Positions 43,775 through 52,949 of a DNA stretch of 64,000 bases are shown here, piece after piece. The notes under the pieces were generated by a model, which was given only the letters and a program-made list of their open reading frames with translations, was not told where the DNA came from and made no database searches. How positions within the stretch are numbered: the first letter of the stretch is position 1; each line of letters begins with the position of its first letter. The stretch lies in NCBI GenBank assembly GCA_017428925.1, contig JAFRPY010000087.1:1-64000 (forward strand), given 5' to 3'. The stretch is from Prevotella sp. GTDB lineage: Bacteria; Bacteroidota; Bacteroidia; Bacteroidales; Bacteroidaceae. Made by a program: the position numbers and the translations under genes.

Positions 43775-45811
43775 TTAAAGTTTAACCCCCGTCACACCCT
43801 CAATAAACTCTATCCCCAACTCTCGGGCACGCTCAGCATTACGGCTTTTGATGGTCGCCTTTTTCTTTTCAGCCTTTTGCTTAACGAGTGAGCCAGGCTT
43901 TTGACTCATGGTGGGGGTGGACTTCGGATCCCAGGAAAGGGTAAGGTCCCATTTTTCCTTGCATTCTATTTCCTTGGGATAGTAGTATACCTCTTCCGGC
44001 TGCTGGTCTAAATCGTAATCACCGGTATCCCATTTGCCGTTGTGGTTGTCGTCCACAAACATGCGGATATAGTATGTTCCGGCTCTTAGATAGTAGAATT
44101 CAGCCACACCTTGCTCTGCCTTTACTTTCTTCACCTCCTTGTCGCTTTTATCCACCAGAAAGGCTATGATGTCTTTGTCGCTCATGCCTTCGAAAGTAAA
44201 GACCAGCGAGCTGAATTCGTCCATGCTCCCCACCTTGAATCCCTGCTTGAAGGGATTGGATTTCAGTCCGTAGATATCCGTGAAAGCCAAAGTGTCGACT
44301 TCCAGACTATATTCCAGACCTGGTTTCCATTCGCCACGCAGTTCGTAGGTCCGAGGGATGTCTTCTCGTTTGACGAGTTGGTAAGGTGATTTATACCAAA
44401 CGGAGTCGATCCTTGAATAGAGGTGGATTGTCGACGTGTCGGGTTCCAGTACAGGAGTACTGAAGGAGAATAGGATGTTGTTTTCGGGAGTCATCTTACT
44501 TGGTATACTCCATTTGGGTTCCAGAGGCATTGTTTTCAACACATATTGAGTGGAGTCAACTTCCTCGCCCTTTTTGAGTGCCTTTTCCAATTTCTTTTTC
44601 AGTTCCTTTTTTTCGTCGGCAATCTTTTTCATGCGTTTTTCGTAAGGATCTCTCGAAAGAATCTCCTGTGAATCGGTGGTGAGTACCAATTCCCCAATAC
44701 TGTCGGTGACATAGTACTTGAGTTCCATGCGAAGCGTGTCCTGATTGACCAGTGAGGAATCGCGAAGCCAATAGGTAATGGTATCCTTCTTCAAAGAGTG
44801 TTCTATGATAAACGCATCTTTTTCATCGAAATTTAGTCCCTTGATTTTTGGCAGCGAATCGTGTCCGTAGGTGAAGAACAGCTGGAAACAGGGAGCTGTC
44901 TTTCGTTCTGCTTTCAGGAAATAGCGGTCGGTTTGTTCTACGGTAAAAGCCTTGAGCACAATGTCGTCGGGCAGGAAATGTGTATAGTTCACCGGTGTGA
45001 TGCTGCGGATATGGAGCGTGTCGGTCCAGATGGTGTCGTGTCTTACGTCGGGTTTCGACGATGGCACGATGATGTCGTGGTTATAAGCAATCTTCTCGCT
45101 TTTCTGCGAATAACAGTAATTGCCGTCAGCATCCTGAAGGGCGAAAACCCGGTAGGAACCGTTGGCAATACCCTTGACGACGAAATGGCCGCGGCTGTCG
45201 GTGCGCGAAACTCGGAGGAAAGGACGTGTACGGAAAATGGAATCGGCCCACTGGGAATTGCAGTCATCGTCGGGATAAATACAACCGCTGGACGGATATA
45301 GTCCCACCTGAATACCTTTCAATGGCTCGAGTGTCTCAGCGTCGATAACGAAGCCCGACACTTCCATCGTGTCAATCTCTTCTCCGGTAGAGAAGGAATA
45401 GGTGTAGTTACCTAAGGGATTCCCTTCATTATTGTCAGAGATGGCATCGGAAAAGTCTATGGTATAGGTGGTGTTGGGTTTCAGCGAGTCTTGCAATTCC
45501 ACGACAATCCGTTTGCCGCTGGCCTTAATTTCAGGAACCTCCAGCTGAGGCGGGGAAACCACCACATTTTCCGTGGGATTATCTATCTTGATGAATTCAT
45601 TGAAATAGATGGAAATTTTACGGTTAGTCACGTTGATGCCTTTATCCTCGGGAGATGCACTGATAACCTTCGGAGGAGTCTCGTCGTACCATCCGCCGTC
45701 GGGACTTCCCATGCGCGCACAACCGCAGAAAGCACAGATCAGGCTGGCTATGCCGACCATGCTCACGAACATCCGCCGCAGGTTTTTATCGTTGTTTTTG
45801 CTGTTTGTCAT
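43775..45811 (-). CDS. Ig-like (Big_5/SbsA-type) domain lipoprotein
   Basis: A 678-residue exported protein. The N-terminal hydrophobic stretch SMVGIASLICAFCGC ends in a lipobox-like cysteine. It is followed by a Big_5 domain at about residues 45-140 (PPKVISASPEDKGINVTNRK, ISIYFNEFI, TYTIDFSDAISDNNEGN). Later segments are beta-rich with a charged coiled region (KKIADEKKELKKKLEKALKK, about 395-415) and a basic C-terminus. This family is common in Bacteroidota and is probably outer-membrane anchored. The function is unknown. It lies 22 bases downstream of the GH3 gene, so the two are probably cotranscribed. Confidence 0.85.
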   Translation of the reverse strand: MTNSKNNDKNLRRMFVSMVGIASLICAFCGCARMGSPDGGWYDETPPKVISASPEDKGINVTNRKISIYFNEFIKIDNPTENVVVSPPQLEVPEIKASGKRIVVELQDSLKPNTTYTIDFSDAISDNNEGNPLGNYTYSFSTGEEIDTMEVSGFVIDAETLEPLKGIQVGLYPSSGCIYPDDDCNSQWADSIFRTRPFLRVSRTDSRGHFVVKGIANGSYRVFALQDADGNYCYSQKSEKIAYNHDIIVPSSKPDVRHDTIWTDTLHIRSITPVNYTHFLPDDIVLKAFTVEQTDRYFLKAERKTAPCFQLFFTYGHDSLPKIKGLNFDEKDAFIIEHSLKKDTITYWLRDSSLVNQDTLRMELKYYVTDSIGELVLTTDSQEILSRDPYEKRMKKIADEKKELKKKLEKALKKGEEVDSTQYVLKTMPLEPKWSIPSKMTPENNILFSFSTPVLEPDTSTIHLYSRIDSVWYKSPYQLVKREDIPRTYELRGEWKPGLEYSLEVDTLAFTDIYGLKSNPFKQGFKVGSMDEFSSLVFTFEGMSDKDIIAFLVDKSDKEVKKVKAEQGVAEFYYLRAGTYYIRMFVDDNHNGKWDTGDYDLDQQPEEVYYYPKEIECKEKWDLTLSWDPKSTPTMSQKPGSLVKQKAEKKKATIKSRNAERARELGIEFIEGVTGVKL

Positions 45812-45833
45812 CTCGTCAGTGCAATCTCTTTGA

Positions 45834-47345
45834 TTATGCTTGATTCAGTTTCAGGAGTTGTTCGATATGCTCGCGCGAATTGCTCAGGCGCGGCACCTTG
45901 TGCTGTCCGCCTAATTTGCCTCGCATCTTCAGCCAGTCGTTGAACAGTCCCTCACGAGCTTTTACAATCTGCAGTTGCTGCAGGGTGATATCCTTAAAGC
46001 GTTTGGCCTCGTAGTCGGAGTTTATCTCTTGCAGGTGCTGGTCGAGCATTGTTGCAAACTGCTGCAAGTCAGCTGGTTCGCGTGAAAACTCAATAACCCA
46101 TTGGTGGTAGCATTTGGCCTTACCGTCCATGAACACAGGGGCAGCCGTGTATTCTAACACCTCGGCACCCGTCTGCTCGCAGGCAAACTGAAGTCCTTTT
46201 TCAGCATTGTCAACAATCAGTTCTTCGCCGAAGGCATTGATGAAATGCTTGGTGCGTCCGGAAATGATGAATTTATAGGGATCCTTGGAAGTGAATCTCA
46301 CGGTGTCGCCGATAAGATAGCGCCAAAGTCCGCATGAAGTGCTGATAAGCATGGCGTAGTTTTTCCCTATCTCTATGCCCTCAAGGGGAACGACGGTGGG
46401 ATTTTTTTTGTCCATTTCATCGGTAGGAATGAACTCATAGAAGATGTCGTAGTCGAGCATGAGAAGCAGACTCGGGTCGTTGGGATCGTCTTGTAGTCCG
46501 AAGAATCCCTCCGAAGCATTGTACGTCTCCATGTAGTGCATGTTCGGCGACGTGATGAGTTCTTCGTATTGTTTGCGATAGGGCGAGAACGCAACTCCTC
46601 CGTGGAAGAAAACTTCAATGTTGGGCCATACTTCTTCAAGATGCTTCTTGCCGGAAATCTCCATCACCCTTGTAAGTACTGAGAGCATCCATGAAGGCAC
46701 ACCACTAAGGGATGTAACGTTTTTATTGATGGTTTCCTGTGCTATGCGCTCACGTTTCACCTCAAAGTCCGAGAGTAGGGCCGTCTGTTTCTTCGGGACG
46801 CGCACCAGATTGGCCAAAGGGTTGATGTTTTCAATCAGAATGGCCGAAAGGTCGCCGACGAGAGAATTACGCAGCGTGTAGTTGGGCGAATGAGTTCCGC
46901 CGAGGATGAGTGAGCGTCCGTCGAAAATACGGCTTTTGGGATTGTTGCGCAGATAAAGGGCAACGCAGTCGAAGGAACCCGCATAATGGATGTGCTTCAG
47001 TCCGTCGTGAGTAACCGGGATGAATTTCGACTTGTCATTGGTAGTGCCGCTCGACTTGGCATACCATTTCACTTGTCCCGGCCATAGCACGTCGCGTTCG
47101 CCGTGACGCATGCGGTCGATATACCCTTTCAGTTCTTCATAGGTATTTATGGGCACATTGTGGGCAAAGTCCTCATAGCTTTTGATGGTAGAGAACATAT
47201 ATTTGTTGCCGTACTCTGTGTCCTTGGCCTCATGGATAAGGCTTTCCAGCACTTCTTTTTGGAAAGCTATTCCCTGACTGTTATGCTTTTCCAGTTCCTT
47301 CTGACGGGATTGGAATACCTTTCGTACAATTCCTGTTAGACTCAT
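45834..47345 (-). CDS. GH3-family acyl-acid-amide-synthetase-like protein
   Basis: A 503-residue protein of the GH3 (auxin-responsive promoter) family. It has WYAKSSGTTNDKSKFIPVTH at about residues 95-114 (ATP/AMP-binding serine/threonine loop), METYNASEGFFGLQDD at about 275-290 and YRLIGDTVRF-like LIGDTVRFTSKDPYKF near 350. In plants these enzymes adenylate carboxylic acids and join them to amino acids; the bacterial role is unknown. The ATG at 47345 fits the promoter at 47373-47403. Confidence 0.88.
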   Translation of the reverse strand: MSLTGIVRKVFQSRQKELEKHNSQGIAFQKEVLESLIHEAKDTEYGNKYMFSTIKSYEDFAHNVPINTYEELKGYIDRMRHGERDVLWPGQVKWYAKSSGTTNDKSKFIPVTHDGLKHIHYAGSFDCVALYLRNNPKSRIFDGRSLILGGTHSPNYTLRNSLVGDLSAILIENINPLANLVRVPKKQTALLSDFEVKRERIAQETINKNVTSLSGVPSWMLSVLTRVMEISGKKHLEEVWPNIEVFFHGGVAFSPYRKQYEELITSPNMHYMETYNASEGFFGLQDDPNDPSLLLMLDYDIFYEFIPTDEMDKKNPTVVPLEGIEIGKNYAMLISTSCGLWRYLIGDTVRFTSKDPYKFIISGRTKHFINAFGEELIVDNAEKGLQFACEQTGAEVLEYTAAPVFMDGKAKCYHQWVIEFSREPADLQQFATMLDQHLQEINSDYEAKRFKDITLQQLQIVKAREGLFNDWLKMRGKLGGQHKVPRLSNSREHIEQLLKLNQA

Positions 47346-47372
47346 TAGTTCACTAATGCAGATAATAGGGTA

Positions 47373-47403
47373 CAAAGGTACGGAGAAACTGAGAGACTAC
47401 AAA
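47373..47403 (-). promoter_or_regulatory. Promoter of the GH3 gene
   Basis: On the minus strand TTTG (47400-47403) and TACCTTTG (47373-47380) are 19 bases apart, matching the Bacteroidota -33/-7 consensus. The -7 box lies 27 bases upstream of the ATG at 47345. Confidence 0.7.
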
Positions 47404-47424
47404 ATAAATTAGTTATTTTTAATG

Positions 47425-48441
47425 CTATTCGGCAAATGCGGCTTCTTCGGCAGCGGCAATGATTTCCTCACGGCTTTTCTCTTTTGGACTGACCGTGATG
47501 TCATCGAGTGAATAGTCATCATCTTCCTTGACAGGTGACTGAGGATAATTGTTCTTCGGAGTCTCTTCTTTTGCTTTCTGCTGTTTTTTCTTGGGTTGTT
47601 CGATGATGAAGTCTTCGGTCTGTTCTTCCAGATAGGGAGCCACGCTGACGGGTTCTTCCTCCATCTTGGTGCGATTGGTCTTCGACTCAAACACTTTGTT
47701 GGTGAATTGCGGTTCCTTGCGCAACCGTTGCAGCGTCAGTTTTGCAGCAAGTTGCTGGGCTTCCTTTTTCGAATAACCCTCGCCCGCCTCGCCTTTCTGT
47801 CCTTCGATGATTACCTGATAGGCAAATTTCGGTGAACAGCCATCTTCTTTTTCCATTTTCAGCAGCTGGAAGTCCAGTTGCACACGGTTTTTCTGTCCCC
47901 ATTCTATCAGCTTCGACTTGAAGTTCACTTCTTTATAGGCCACTTTGTCGATGTTGATGATTTCCTTCAGGATCTTCTTCTCCATGAACTGCATGCAGGC
48001 ATCGTAGCCCAGGTCGAGATAAATGGCTCCAACAAGTGCCTCGAAGGCATTCCCTCCCATGTAGGAATTGTGGGCTTGATTGTGGTTATCGTTCTGTACC
48101 AGTTCAAGTATTCCCATTTCCTTGGCCAGTCGGCCCAACGTATTGCGTGAAACCAGTTTCGCGCGGGTGTTGGTGAGGAATCCTTCACGCTTACCTGAGA
48201 AATGGCTGTACACAATGTGCCCCACAACAGCATCCAGTATGGCATCGCCCAGAAATTCCAGGCGCTCGTTGTTGACAGGCTTTCCCTTTTCTTTTCGTCC
48301 GATGCTGCTGTGCATCAGTGCCTGTTTGTAATATTGGATGTTGTTGGGATAGAATCCAGTGATGTTGTAAAGCGTGATGTAGAAGTCCTTGTCTTTTCGG
48401 AAAGGAAGACGGAGAAGGTTAAGAATGTTTTTTATCTTCAT
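47425..48441 (-). CDS. rnc: Ribonuclease III with C-terminal extension
   Basis: A 338-residue protein. The RNase III domain has the signature ERLEFLGDAILDAVVG at about residues 59-74 and FEALVGAIYLDLG near 133. A double-stranded-RNA-binding domain follows (FAYQVIIEGQKGEAGEGYSK, KEAQQLAAKLTLQRL, about 160-240). It processes rRNA and other double-stranded RNA. A further ~95 residues (low-complexity acidic/basic, e.g. EQPKKKQQKAKEETPKNN) follow the binding domain and make it about 100 residues longer than the E. coli enzyme. It follows fabF by 63 bases. Confidence 0.92.
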   Translation of the reverse strand: MKIKNILNLLRLPFRKDKDFYITLYNITGFYPNNIQYYKQALMHSSIGRKEKGKPVNNERLEFLGDAILDAVVGHIVYSHFSGKREGFLTNTRAKLVSRNTLGRLAKEMGILELVQNDNHNQAHNSYMGGNAFEALVGAIYLDLGYDACMQFMEKKILKEIINIDKVAYKEVNFKSKLIEWGQKNRVQLDFQLLKMEKEDGCSPKFAYQVIIEGQKGEAGEGYSKKEAQQLAAKLTLQRLRKEPQFTNKVFESKTNRTKMEEEPVSVAPYLEEQTEDFIIEQPKKKQQKAKEETPKNNYPQSPVKEDDDYSLDDITVSPKEKSREEIIAAAEEAAFAE

Positions 48442-48453
48442 TCTTGAATTTAT

Positions 48454-48491
48454 TAATTAGCAACGGACAGAAGTCTGCCCATTGCTAATTA
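48454..48491 (-). promoter_or_regulatory. Hairpin between fabF and rnc
   Basis: TAATTAGCAA and TTGCTAATTA form a perfect 10-base outer stem; inside, GGACAG and CTGCCC pair with one mismatch around AAGT. The interval is the 63-base gap between fabF and rnc. It could be an attenuator, an mRNA-processing site or even a self-target of RNase III. Confidence 0.5.
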
Positions 48492-48504
48492 CTTAATAAT
48501 AAGA

Positions 48505-49767
48505 TTATTCAGCGTATTTTTTGAATACCACACATGCGTTGTGACCACCAAAGCCGAACGTGTTGCTCAGTGCAGCACGCACTTCACGCTTCTGAGCCTT
48601 GTTGAAGGTGAAGTTCAGGTTATAGTCTATTTCCTCGTCTTTGTCATCATCCTCGTGGTTGATGGTCGGCGGAACAATATCGTTCTTCACGGCCAGCACT
48701 GAAACCATGGCCTCAATGGCACCGGCGGCACCAAGCAGATGGCCTGTCATACTCTTTGTAGAAGAGATGTTCAGTTTGAAGGCAGCCTCACCAAAAACTT
48801 CCTTGATGGCCTTGGCCTCTGAGATGTCTCCCACGTGGGTGGAAGTACCGTGAACATTGATATAGTCGATATCCTCAGGCTTCAGATTGGCATCCTCAAG
48901 CGCATTCTGCATCACGAGCTTGGCACCCAGTCCTTCGGGGTGTGAAGCTGTAATGTGATAAGCATCGGCGCTCATGCCGGCACCCACCATCTCAGCGTAA
49001 ATCTTAGCACCGCGGGCCTTGGCATGCTCCAGTTCCTCTAAAATCAGACAACCAGCACCTTCGGCCATGATGAAACCGTCGCGGCTGGCACTGAAAGGAC
49101 GGCTGGCCTTCTCGGGTTCGTCATTACGGGTGGAAAGGGCCTTCATGGCGTTGAATCCGCCCACGCCAGTAGTGCAGATGGCAGCCTCGGCACCGCCTGC
49201 CAGGATGGCATTGGCCTTACCCAGACGAATCAGGTTGAAAGCGTCGGCCAGTGCATTCGACGAAGAAGCACAGGCAGAAGCCGTGATATAGTTGGGACCA
49301 TGGAAGCCGTACATGATGGAAATCTGTCCGGCGGCAATGTCGGCAATCATTTTGGGGATGAAGAAGGGATTGAACTTAGGTCCGTCTTCCTCGTGTGCCC
49401 CATAATATTTCACTTCGTCTTCGAAAGTCTTGATACCGCCGATACCAACGCCATATACTACGCCAATACGGTTCTTGTCCTCGGTTTCAAGGTCCATGCC
49501 GCAGTCGGCAACGGCCTGCTTGGCAGCGATGATGGCCAGCTGTGTGTAGCGGTCCATCTTTCGTGCCTCTTTACGGTCAATCCATTCGTTGACATCCAAG
49601 TTTTTCACTTCACAAGCGAAGTGAGTTTTGCATTTTGAAGCGTCGAACAGTGTGATAGGTGCAGCACCGCTCTTACCAGCAACCAGGTTTTCCCAGGTTT
49701 CTTCCGGAGTCAGTCCCACGGGGGTAACGGCACCGAGTCCTGTTACAACAACTCTTTTTAATTCCAT
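48505..49767 (-). CDS. fabF: 3-oxoacyl-ACP synthase II
   Basis: A 420-residue KAS II. It has VVTGLGAVTPVGLTPEETW at the N-terminus, the active-site cysteine in ITASACASSSNAL (about residue 165), and the two histidines in VHGTSTHVGD (about 305) and STKSMTGHLLGAAG (about 340). It elongates acyl-ACP in housekeeping fatty acid synthesis. Position between acpP and rnc is the standard Bacteroidota arrangement and separates it clearly from the special KAS III pair at 3537-6439. Confidence 0.95.
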   Translation of the reverse strand: MELKRVVVTGLGAVTPVGLTPEETWENLVAGKSGAAPITLFDASKCKTHFACEVKNLDVNEWIDRKEARKMDRYTQLAIIAAKQAVADCGMDLETEDKNRIGVVYGVGIGGIKTFEDEVKYYGAHEEDGPKFNPFFIPKMIADIAAGQISIMYGFHGPNYITASACASSSNALADAFNLIRLGKANAILAGGAEAAICTTGVGGFNAMKALSTRNDEPEKASRPFSASRDGFIMAEGAGCLILEELEHAKARGAKIYAEMVGAGMSADAYHITASHPEGLGAKLVMQNALEDANLKPEDIDYINVHGTSTHVGDISEAKAIKEVFGEAAFKLNISSTKSMTGHLLGAAGAIEAMVSVLAVKNDIVPPTINHEDDDKDEEIDYNLNFTFNKAQKREVRAALSNTFGFGGHNACVVFKKYAE

Positions 49768-49794
49768 AAATTAGTGAAATTTAGAAAATTAGAA

Positions 49795-49851
49795 AATGAG
49801 AAAATGAGAGATTATGGCTATCGCGCAGCCAAAATTTCTCATTTTCTCATT
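49795..49851. repeat. 15-base inverted repeat between acpP and fabF
   Basis: AATGAGAAAATGAGA (49795-49809) pairs with TCTCATTTTCTCATT (49837-49851), with a smaller GGCT/AGCC hairpin inside. The right arm is identical to a sequence inside the GT4 gene at 8157-8171. It could adjust the ACP:FabF expression ratio by stopping or protecting transcripts. Confidence 0.6.
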
Positions 49852-49879
49852 ATATCAATCTCTCATTATCGATTGTGAT

Positions 49880-50116
49880 TTATTTTGCGTTCTCCTCGAT
49901 ATAAGAGATAGCGTCGCCAACGGTAGCAATGGTCTCAGCCTTATCGTCGGGAATGGAAATGTTGAATTCCTTCTCGAATTCCATAATCAGCTCAACAGTA
50001 TCGAGTGAGTCGGCCCCCAGATCGTTAGTGAAACTTGCTTCGGGCTTAACCTCAGCTTCGTCAACACCAAGTTTATCAACGATAATTGCCTTTACTTTGC
50101 TTTCAATTTCTGACAT
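49880..50116 (-). CDS. acpP: Acyl carrier protein (housekeeping)
   Basis: A 78-residue protein with the standard motif [12 protein letters not shown]; Ser37 carries the phosphopantetheine arm. It is the first gene of the acpP-fabF-rnc set and has its own clear promoter at 50170-50201. It donates and receives acyl groups in fatty acid synthesis. Confidence 0.95.
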   Translation of the reverse strand: MSEIESKVKAIIVDKLGVDEAEVKPEASFTNDLGADSLDTVELIMEFEKEFNISIPDDKAETIATVGDAISYIEENAK

Positions 50117-50169
50117 AATTTTCTTTCTTTAAATTGTTAATAATGTTTCCTAAAATCAAAATTCGGGTG

Positions 50170-50201
50170 CAAAGGAACAAACTTTTATTTAATTGTGCAA
50201 A
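50170..50201 (-). promoter_or_regulatory. Promoter of acpP-fabF-rnc
   Basis: The minus strand has TTTG (50198-50201), 20 bases, then TTCCTTTG (50170-50177), close to TTTG-N19-21-TAnnTTTG. It lies about 55 bases upstream of the acpP start. Confidence 0.6.
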
Positions 50202-50279
50202 TATTTTTAGAAAAAAAGCACTAACTTTTGCACAGATACCCCCCAAGTGTGCAAATTTTTTGGTGTTTTTCTACAATTA

Positions 50280-50311
50280 CTTGTGTAATTTAAAATAAAA
50301 CATTATATTTG
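50280..50311 (+). promoter_or_regulatory. Promoter of the DUF4254-GT9-rubredoxin operon
   Basis: CTTG at 50280-50283 and TATATTTG at 50304-50311 are 20 bases apart. The -7 box matches the consensus exactly and lies 23 bases before the ATG at 50335. Confidence 0.7.
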
Positions 50312-50334
50312 CAGCAATTATAAAACATAAGCCA

Positions 50335-50937
50335 ATGACGTTTACCGAACAATGCAACGTGATTTTTAATCAGGCGATAGCCGATTATCATGTGAAGGAC
50401 AATATTGATACCCCTATCAATAACCCTTATAGCCGTGATTCCATCGAGAACCGTTTATACCTGAAGTGCTGGATTGATACCGTGCAGTGGCATTTCGAAG
50501 ATATCATCCGAGATCCCCACATCGACCCGGTGGAGGCCCTGAAACTGAAGCGTCGTATCGACCGCTCCAACCAGGATCGTACAGATCTCGTTGAGCAGAT
50601 TGACAGTTATTTCCGCCAGAAATACTCTGATGTACAGGTTTTGCCTGATGCCCGTATCAATACCGAGAGTCCGGCTTGGGCCGTAGACCGGCTCAGCATT
50701 CTGGCCCTGAAAATCTATCACATGCGCGAGCAGGCCGAGCGTCAAGATGCCTCCGACGAGCATCGCCAGAGATGTGAGGCCAAGCTGAAGGTGCTGCTCG
50801 AGCAGCAAGTCGACCTATCGACAGCCATCGACCAGTTGCTCGACGACATTGAGGCTGGCCGCAAATATATGAAGGTGTATCGCCAGATGAAGATGTACAA
50901 CGATCCGGCCACTAATCCTGTGCTCTATAAGAAGTAA
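50335..50937 (+). CDS. DUF4254 domain-containing protein
   Basis: A 200-residue, mostly helical, soluble protein: NNPYSRDSIENRLYLKCWID and TVQWHFEDIIRDP near the N-terminus, RRIDRSNQDRTDLVEQID in the middle, and a C-terminal helix pair. It matches the DUF4254 family, often next to LPS/heptosyltransferase genes in Bacteroidota. The function is unknown. It is 5 bases upstream of the GT9 gene. Confidence 0.85.
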   Translation: MTFTEQCNVIFNQAIADYHVKDNIDTPINNPYSRDSIENRLYLKCWIDTVQWHFEDIIRDPHIDPVEALKLKRRIDRSNQDRTDLVEQIDSYFRQKYSDVQVLPDARINTESPAWAVDRLSILALKIYHMREQAERQDASDEHRQRCEAKLKVLLEQQVDLSTAIDQLLDDIEAGRKYMKVYRQMKMYNDPATNPVLYKK

Positions 50938-50942
50938 TCTTC

Positions 50943-52001
50943 ATGAAGACAGAGCATATTCTTGTTGTCCGTTTCTCTGCCTTGGGCGATGTCGCTATGG
51001 TGGTTCCTGTCATCAGTTCCCTGGCCCGGCAGTATCCCGATGTGCGTATTACCATGCTGAGCCGTTCCTTTGTCCGACCGCTGTTTGAGGGACTGGCTCC
51101 CAATGTGAGTTTCATGGAAGCCGACCTGACCAGTGAATACCACGGCGTCAGGGGGCTCAACTCGCTCTATCGCCGCCTGGTGGCCAAGCGGTTCACGGCC
51201 ATTGCCGACCTTCACGACGTGCTGCGCTCAAAATACCTGCGCATGCGCTTCGACTTGGCCCGCTATCGGGTGGCTCATATCAACAAGCACCGTCAAGGCA
51301 AGCGCCAGCTGGTGTCATCGCGTGGCAAGGTGCTTCGGCAGCAGCCCACCAGTTTCGAGAATTATGCCCAGGTGTTCGAGAAGTTAGGCTATCCTGTGAA
51401 ACTGGATTTCACGTCACTTTCCATCACACCCTCGCGTGAGGTTCTCCAGCTCATGCCCCTCAACCATCGTCCGTCGTATAACGTCGGTCTTGCTCCCTTT
51501 GCCGCCCACGAGGGGAAAGTCTATCCCTTGCGACTCACCGAGACGGTCATCCGCGGTCTGGGCGAGCGCCATGAGGATTTGCGGATTTTCCTTTTTGGTG
51601 GTGGTGACAAGGAAATGGCTGTGTTCCACGAGTGGGCCGCGAAATACCCTTGTTGCGTAGTGGTGGGCGACCATCTGAAGGGACTCCAGCAGGAACTTGC
51701 CCTGATGAGTCTTCTCGACGTGATGGTTTCGATGGATTCGGCCAATATGCATCTGGCTTCGCTGGTTGCCTTGCCCGTGGTGAGCGTTTGGGGTGCCACC
51801 CATCCCTATGCCGGGTTCATGGGTTACAACCAAAAGCCCGAGAATGCGGTGCAGCTTGACTTGCCCTGCCGTCCGTGCAGCATTTTTGGCAATAAGCCCT
51901 GCCAGCGTGGCGATTTGGCATGCCTGAACAACATCTCGCCTGATTTAATCATTAAAAAGGTGGAAAACATATTATTAACCCAAAAAACGAAGACATTATG
52001 A
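50943..52001 (+). CDS. Glycosyltransferase family 9 (heptosyltransferase-like)
   Basis: A 352-residue GT-B enzyme. It has [20 protein letters not shown] at the N-terminus and the donor-site region [20 protein letters not shown] and [14 protein letters not shown] at about 255-295, typical of ADP-heptose:LPS heptosyltransferases. A cysteine cluster ([12 protein letters not shown]) follows, as is common in this family. It probably builds LPS core. Its stop overlaps the rubredoxin start (ATGA). Confidence 0.88.
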   Translation: MKTEHILVVRFSALGDVAMVVPVISSLARQYPDVRITMLSRSFVRPLFEGLAPNVSFMEADLTSEYHGVRGLNSLYRRLVAKRFTAIADLHDVLRSKYLRMRFDLARYRVAHINKHRQGKRQLVSSRGKVLRQQPTSFENYAQVFEKLGYPVKLDFTSLSITPSREVLQLMPLNHRPSYNVGLAPFAAHEGKVYPLRLTETVIRGLGERHEDLRIFLFGGGDKEMAVFHEWAAKYPCCVVVGDHLKGLQQELALMSLLDVMVSMDSANMHLASLVALPVVSVWGATHPYAGFMGYNQKPENAVQLDLPCRPCSIFGNKPCQRGDLACLNNISPDLIIKKVENILLTQKTKTL

Positions 52002-52159
52002 AAAAGTACGTTTGCGACACATGTGGATGGGAGTATGATCCCGAAGTTGGCGACCCTGAAAATGGCATCGAGCCCGGAACGGCATTCGAGGACCTGCCCG
52101 ATGATTTCGTCTGTCCGTTATGCGGAGTTGGAAAGGACGAGTTTTCTCCCGTCGACTGA
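51998..52159 (+). CDS. Rubredoxin
   Basis: A 53-residue protein with two CxxC motifs: [11 protein letters not shown] near the N-terminus and [13 protein letters not shown] near the C-terminus, binding one iron atom. It starts on the ATGA overlapping the GT9 stop and is followed directly by a strong terminator. It serves as an electron carrier, often in oxidative-stress defence in anaerobes. Confidence 0.92.
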   Translation: MKKYVCDTCGWEYDPEVGDPENGIEPGTAFEDLPDDFVCPLCGVGKDEFSPVD

Positions 52160-52166
52160 TTCCACA

Positions 52167-52203
52167 AAAAACCTTCCTCAGGATTCCCGAGGAAGGTTTT
52201 TTT
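52167..52203 (+). terminator. Rho-independent terminator after rubredoxin
   Basis: AACCTTCCTC (52170-52179) and GAGGAAGGTT (52189-52198) form a perfect 10-base stem with a 9-base loop, followed by a T-run (52197-52203). It ends the DUF4254-GT9-rubredoxin operon. Confidence 0.9.
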
Positions 52204-52215
52204 AGGAGTTTTGAG

Positions 52216-52266
52216 TTACGAAGTACGATGTGTCGCCTTTGGCGAGGAAGAGGTTCTACTTCGTAA
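52216..52266. repeat. Nested inverted repeat between rubredoxin and the HAD gene
   Basis: TTACGAAGTA (52216-52225) pairs with TACTTCGTAA (52257-52266), and TCGCC/GGCGA (52233-52245) forms an inner hairpin. A third partner, TCGTACTTC, lies at about 52282-52290. It separates convergent genes and may act as a terminator for the minus-strand gene. Confidence 0.55.
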
Positions 52267-52274
52267 TTCCAAAT

Positions 52275-52949
52275 TCAAACTTCGTACTTCTTACAGATTT
52301 CCACCAGTTCCGCGAAATCATCAATCAGCCATTCAGCCCCGGCGCCTGTCAGTTCCTCGCGAGAACCGTTGCCATAGGTCACGCCAACACCTTTCACCCC
52401 CGCATTGTGGGCCATCAGGATGTCGTATTTCGTGTCTCCCACCACTATGCATTCATCTGCACTTAGCCCGAAATCCTCCAGCGTCTTCAGCACAGGGCCT
52501 GGTCCGGGCTTTGCATCGGCCACGTCTTCCACCCCTAATATATAAGTAATATAGGGGGAGAGTCCCAGGTCGCTTACGTAGTTGTCCAGTGTTTTATGGC
52601 TGCGGCTCGAGGCCACGGTTAGCCGCATGCCCTGTTCGTGCAGTTCGCGGATAGTGTCCACAACGTGTGGGAACAGCGGAACCGTTCCAGGCAGGTTGAA
52701 TTCGTCGAACAGCCTTCGGTAAATTCTGGCGCATTCTTCTCCCAAGGCATCGTCCACCACCGTCGTTTCATGGTCGGGGTATAGATTGGTGAAACATTGC
52801 TTCAGGGGCAGTCCTATCATGGCGGCACATTGTTCGTCGGTTCTTTCCGGCAGGTTCATTTCCCGCAGGGTTGCCTGCATCGTGCGCAGAATGATCCCCT
52901 TCGTGTTTCCTAATGTTCCGTCGAAATCGAGTATAATAGTCTTGATCAT
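52275..52949 (-). CDS. HAD-family hydrolase, phosphoglycolate-phosphatase-like
   Basis: A 224-residue HAD phosphatase: the nucleophile motif is LDFDGTLGNT (residues 7-16), the motif II region is LTVASSRSHKTLDNY, and the motif III/IV region is DAKPGPGPVLKTL ... VVGDTKYDI. The cap fits the phosphoglycolate phosphatase type, though GNTKG differs from the usual DSxP. Its start overlaps the upstream peptidase stop by 4 bases. Confidence 0.88.
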   Translation of the reverse strand: MIKTIILDFDGTLGNTKGIILRTMQATLREMNLPERTDEQCAAMIGLPLKQCFTNLYPDHETTVVDDALGEECARIYRRLFDEFNLPGTVPLFPHVVDTIRELHEQGMRLTVASSRSHKTLDNYVSDLGLSPYITYILGVEDVADAKPGPGPVLKTLEDFGLSADECIVVGDTKYDILMAHNAGVKGVGVTYGNGSREELTGAGAEWLIDDFAELVEICKKYEV

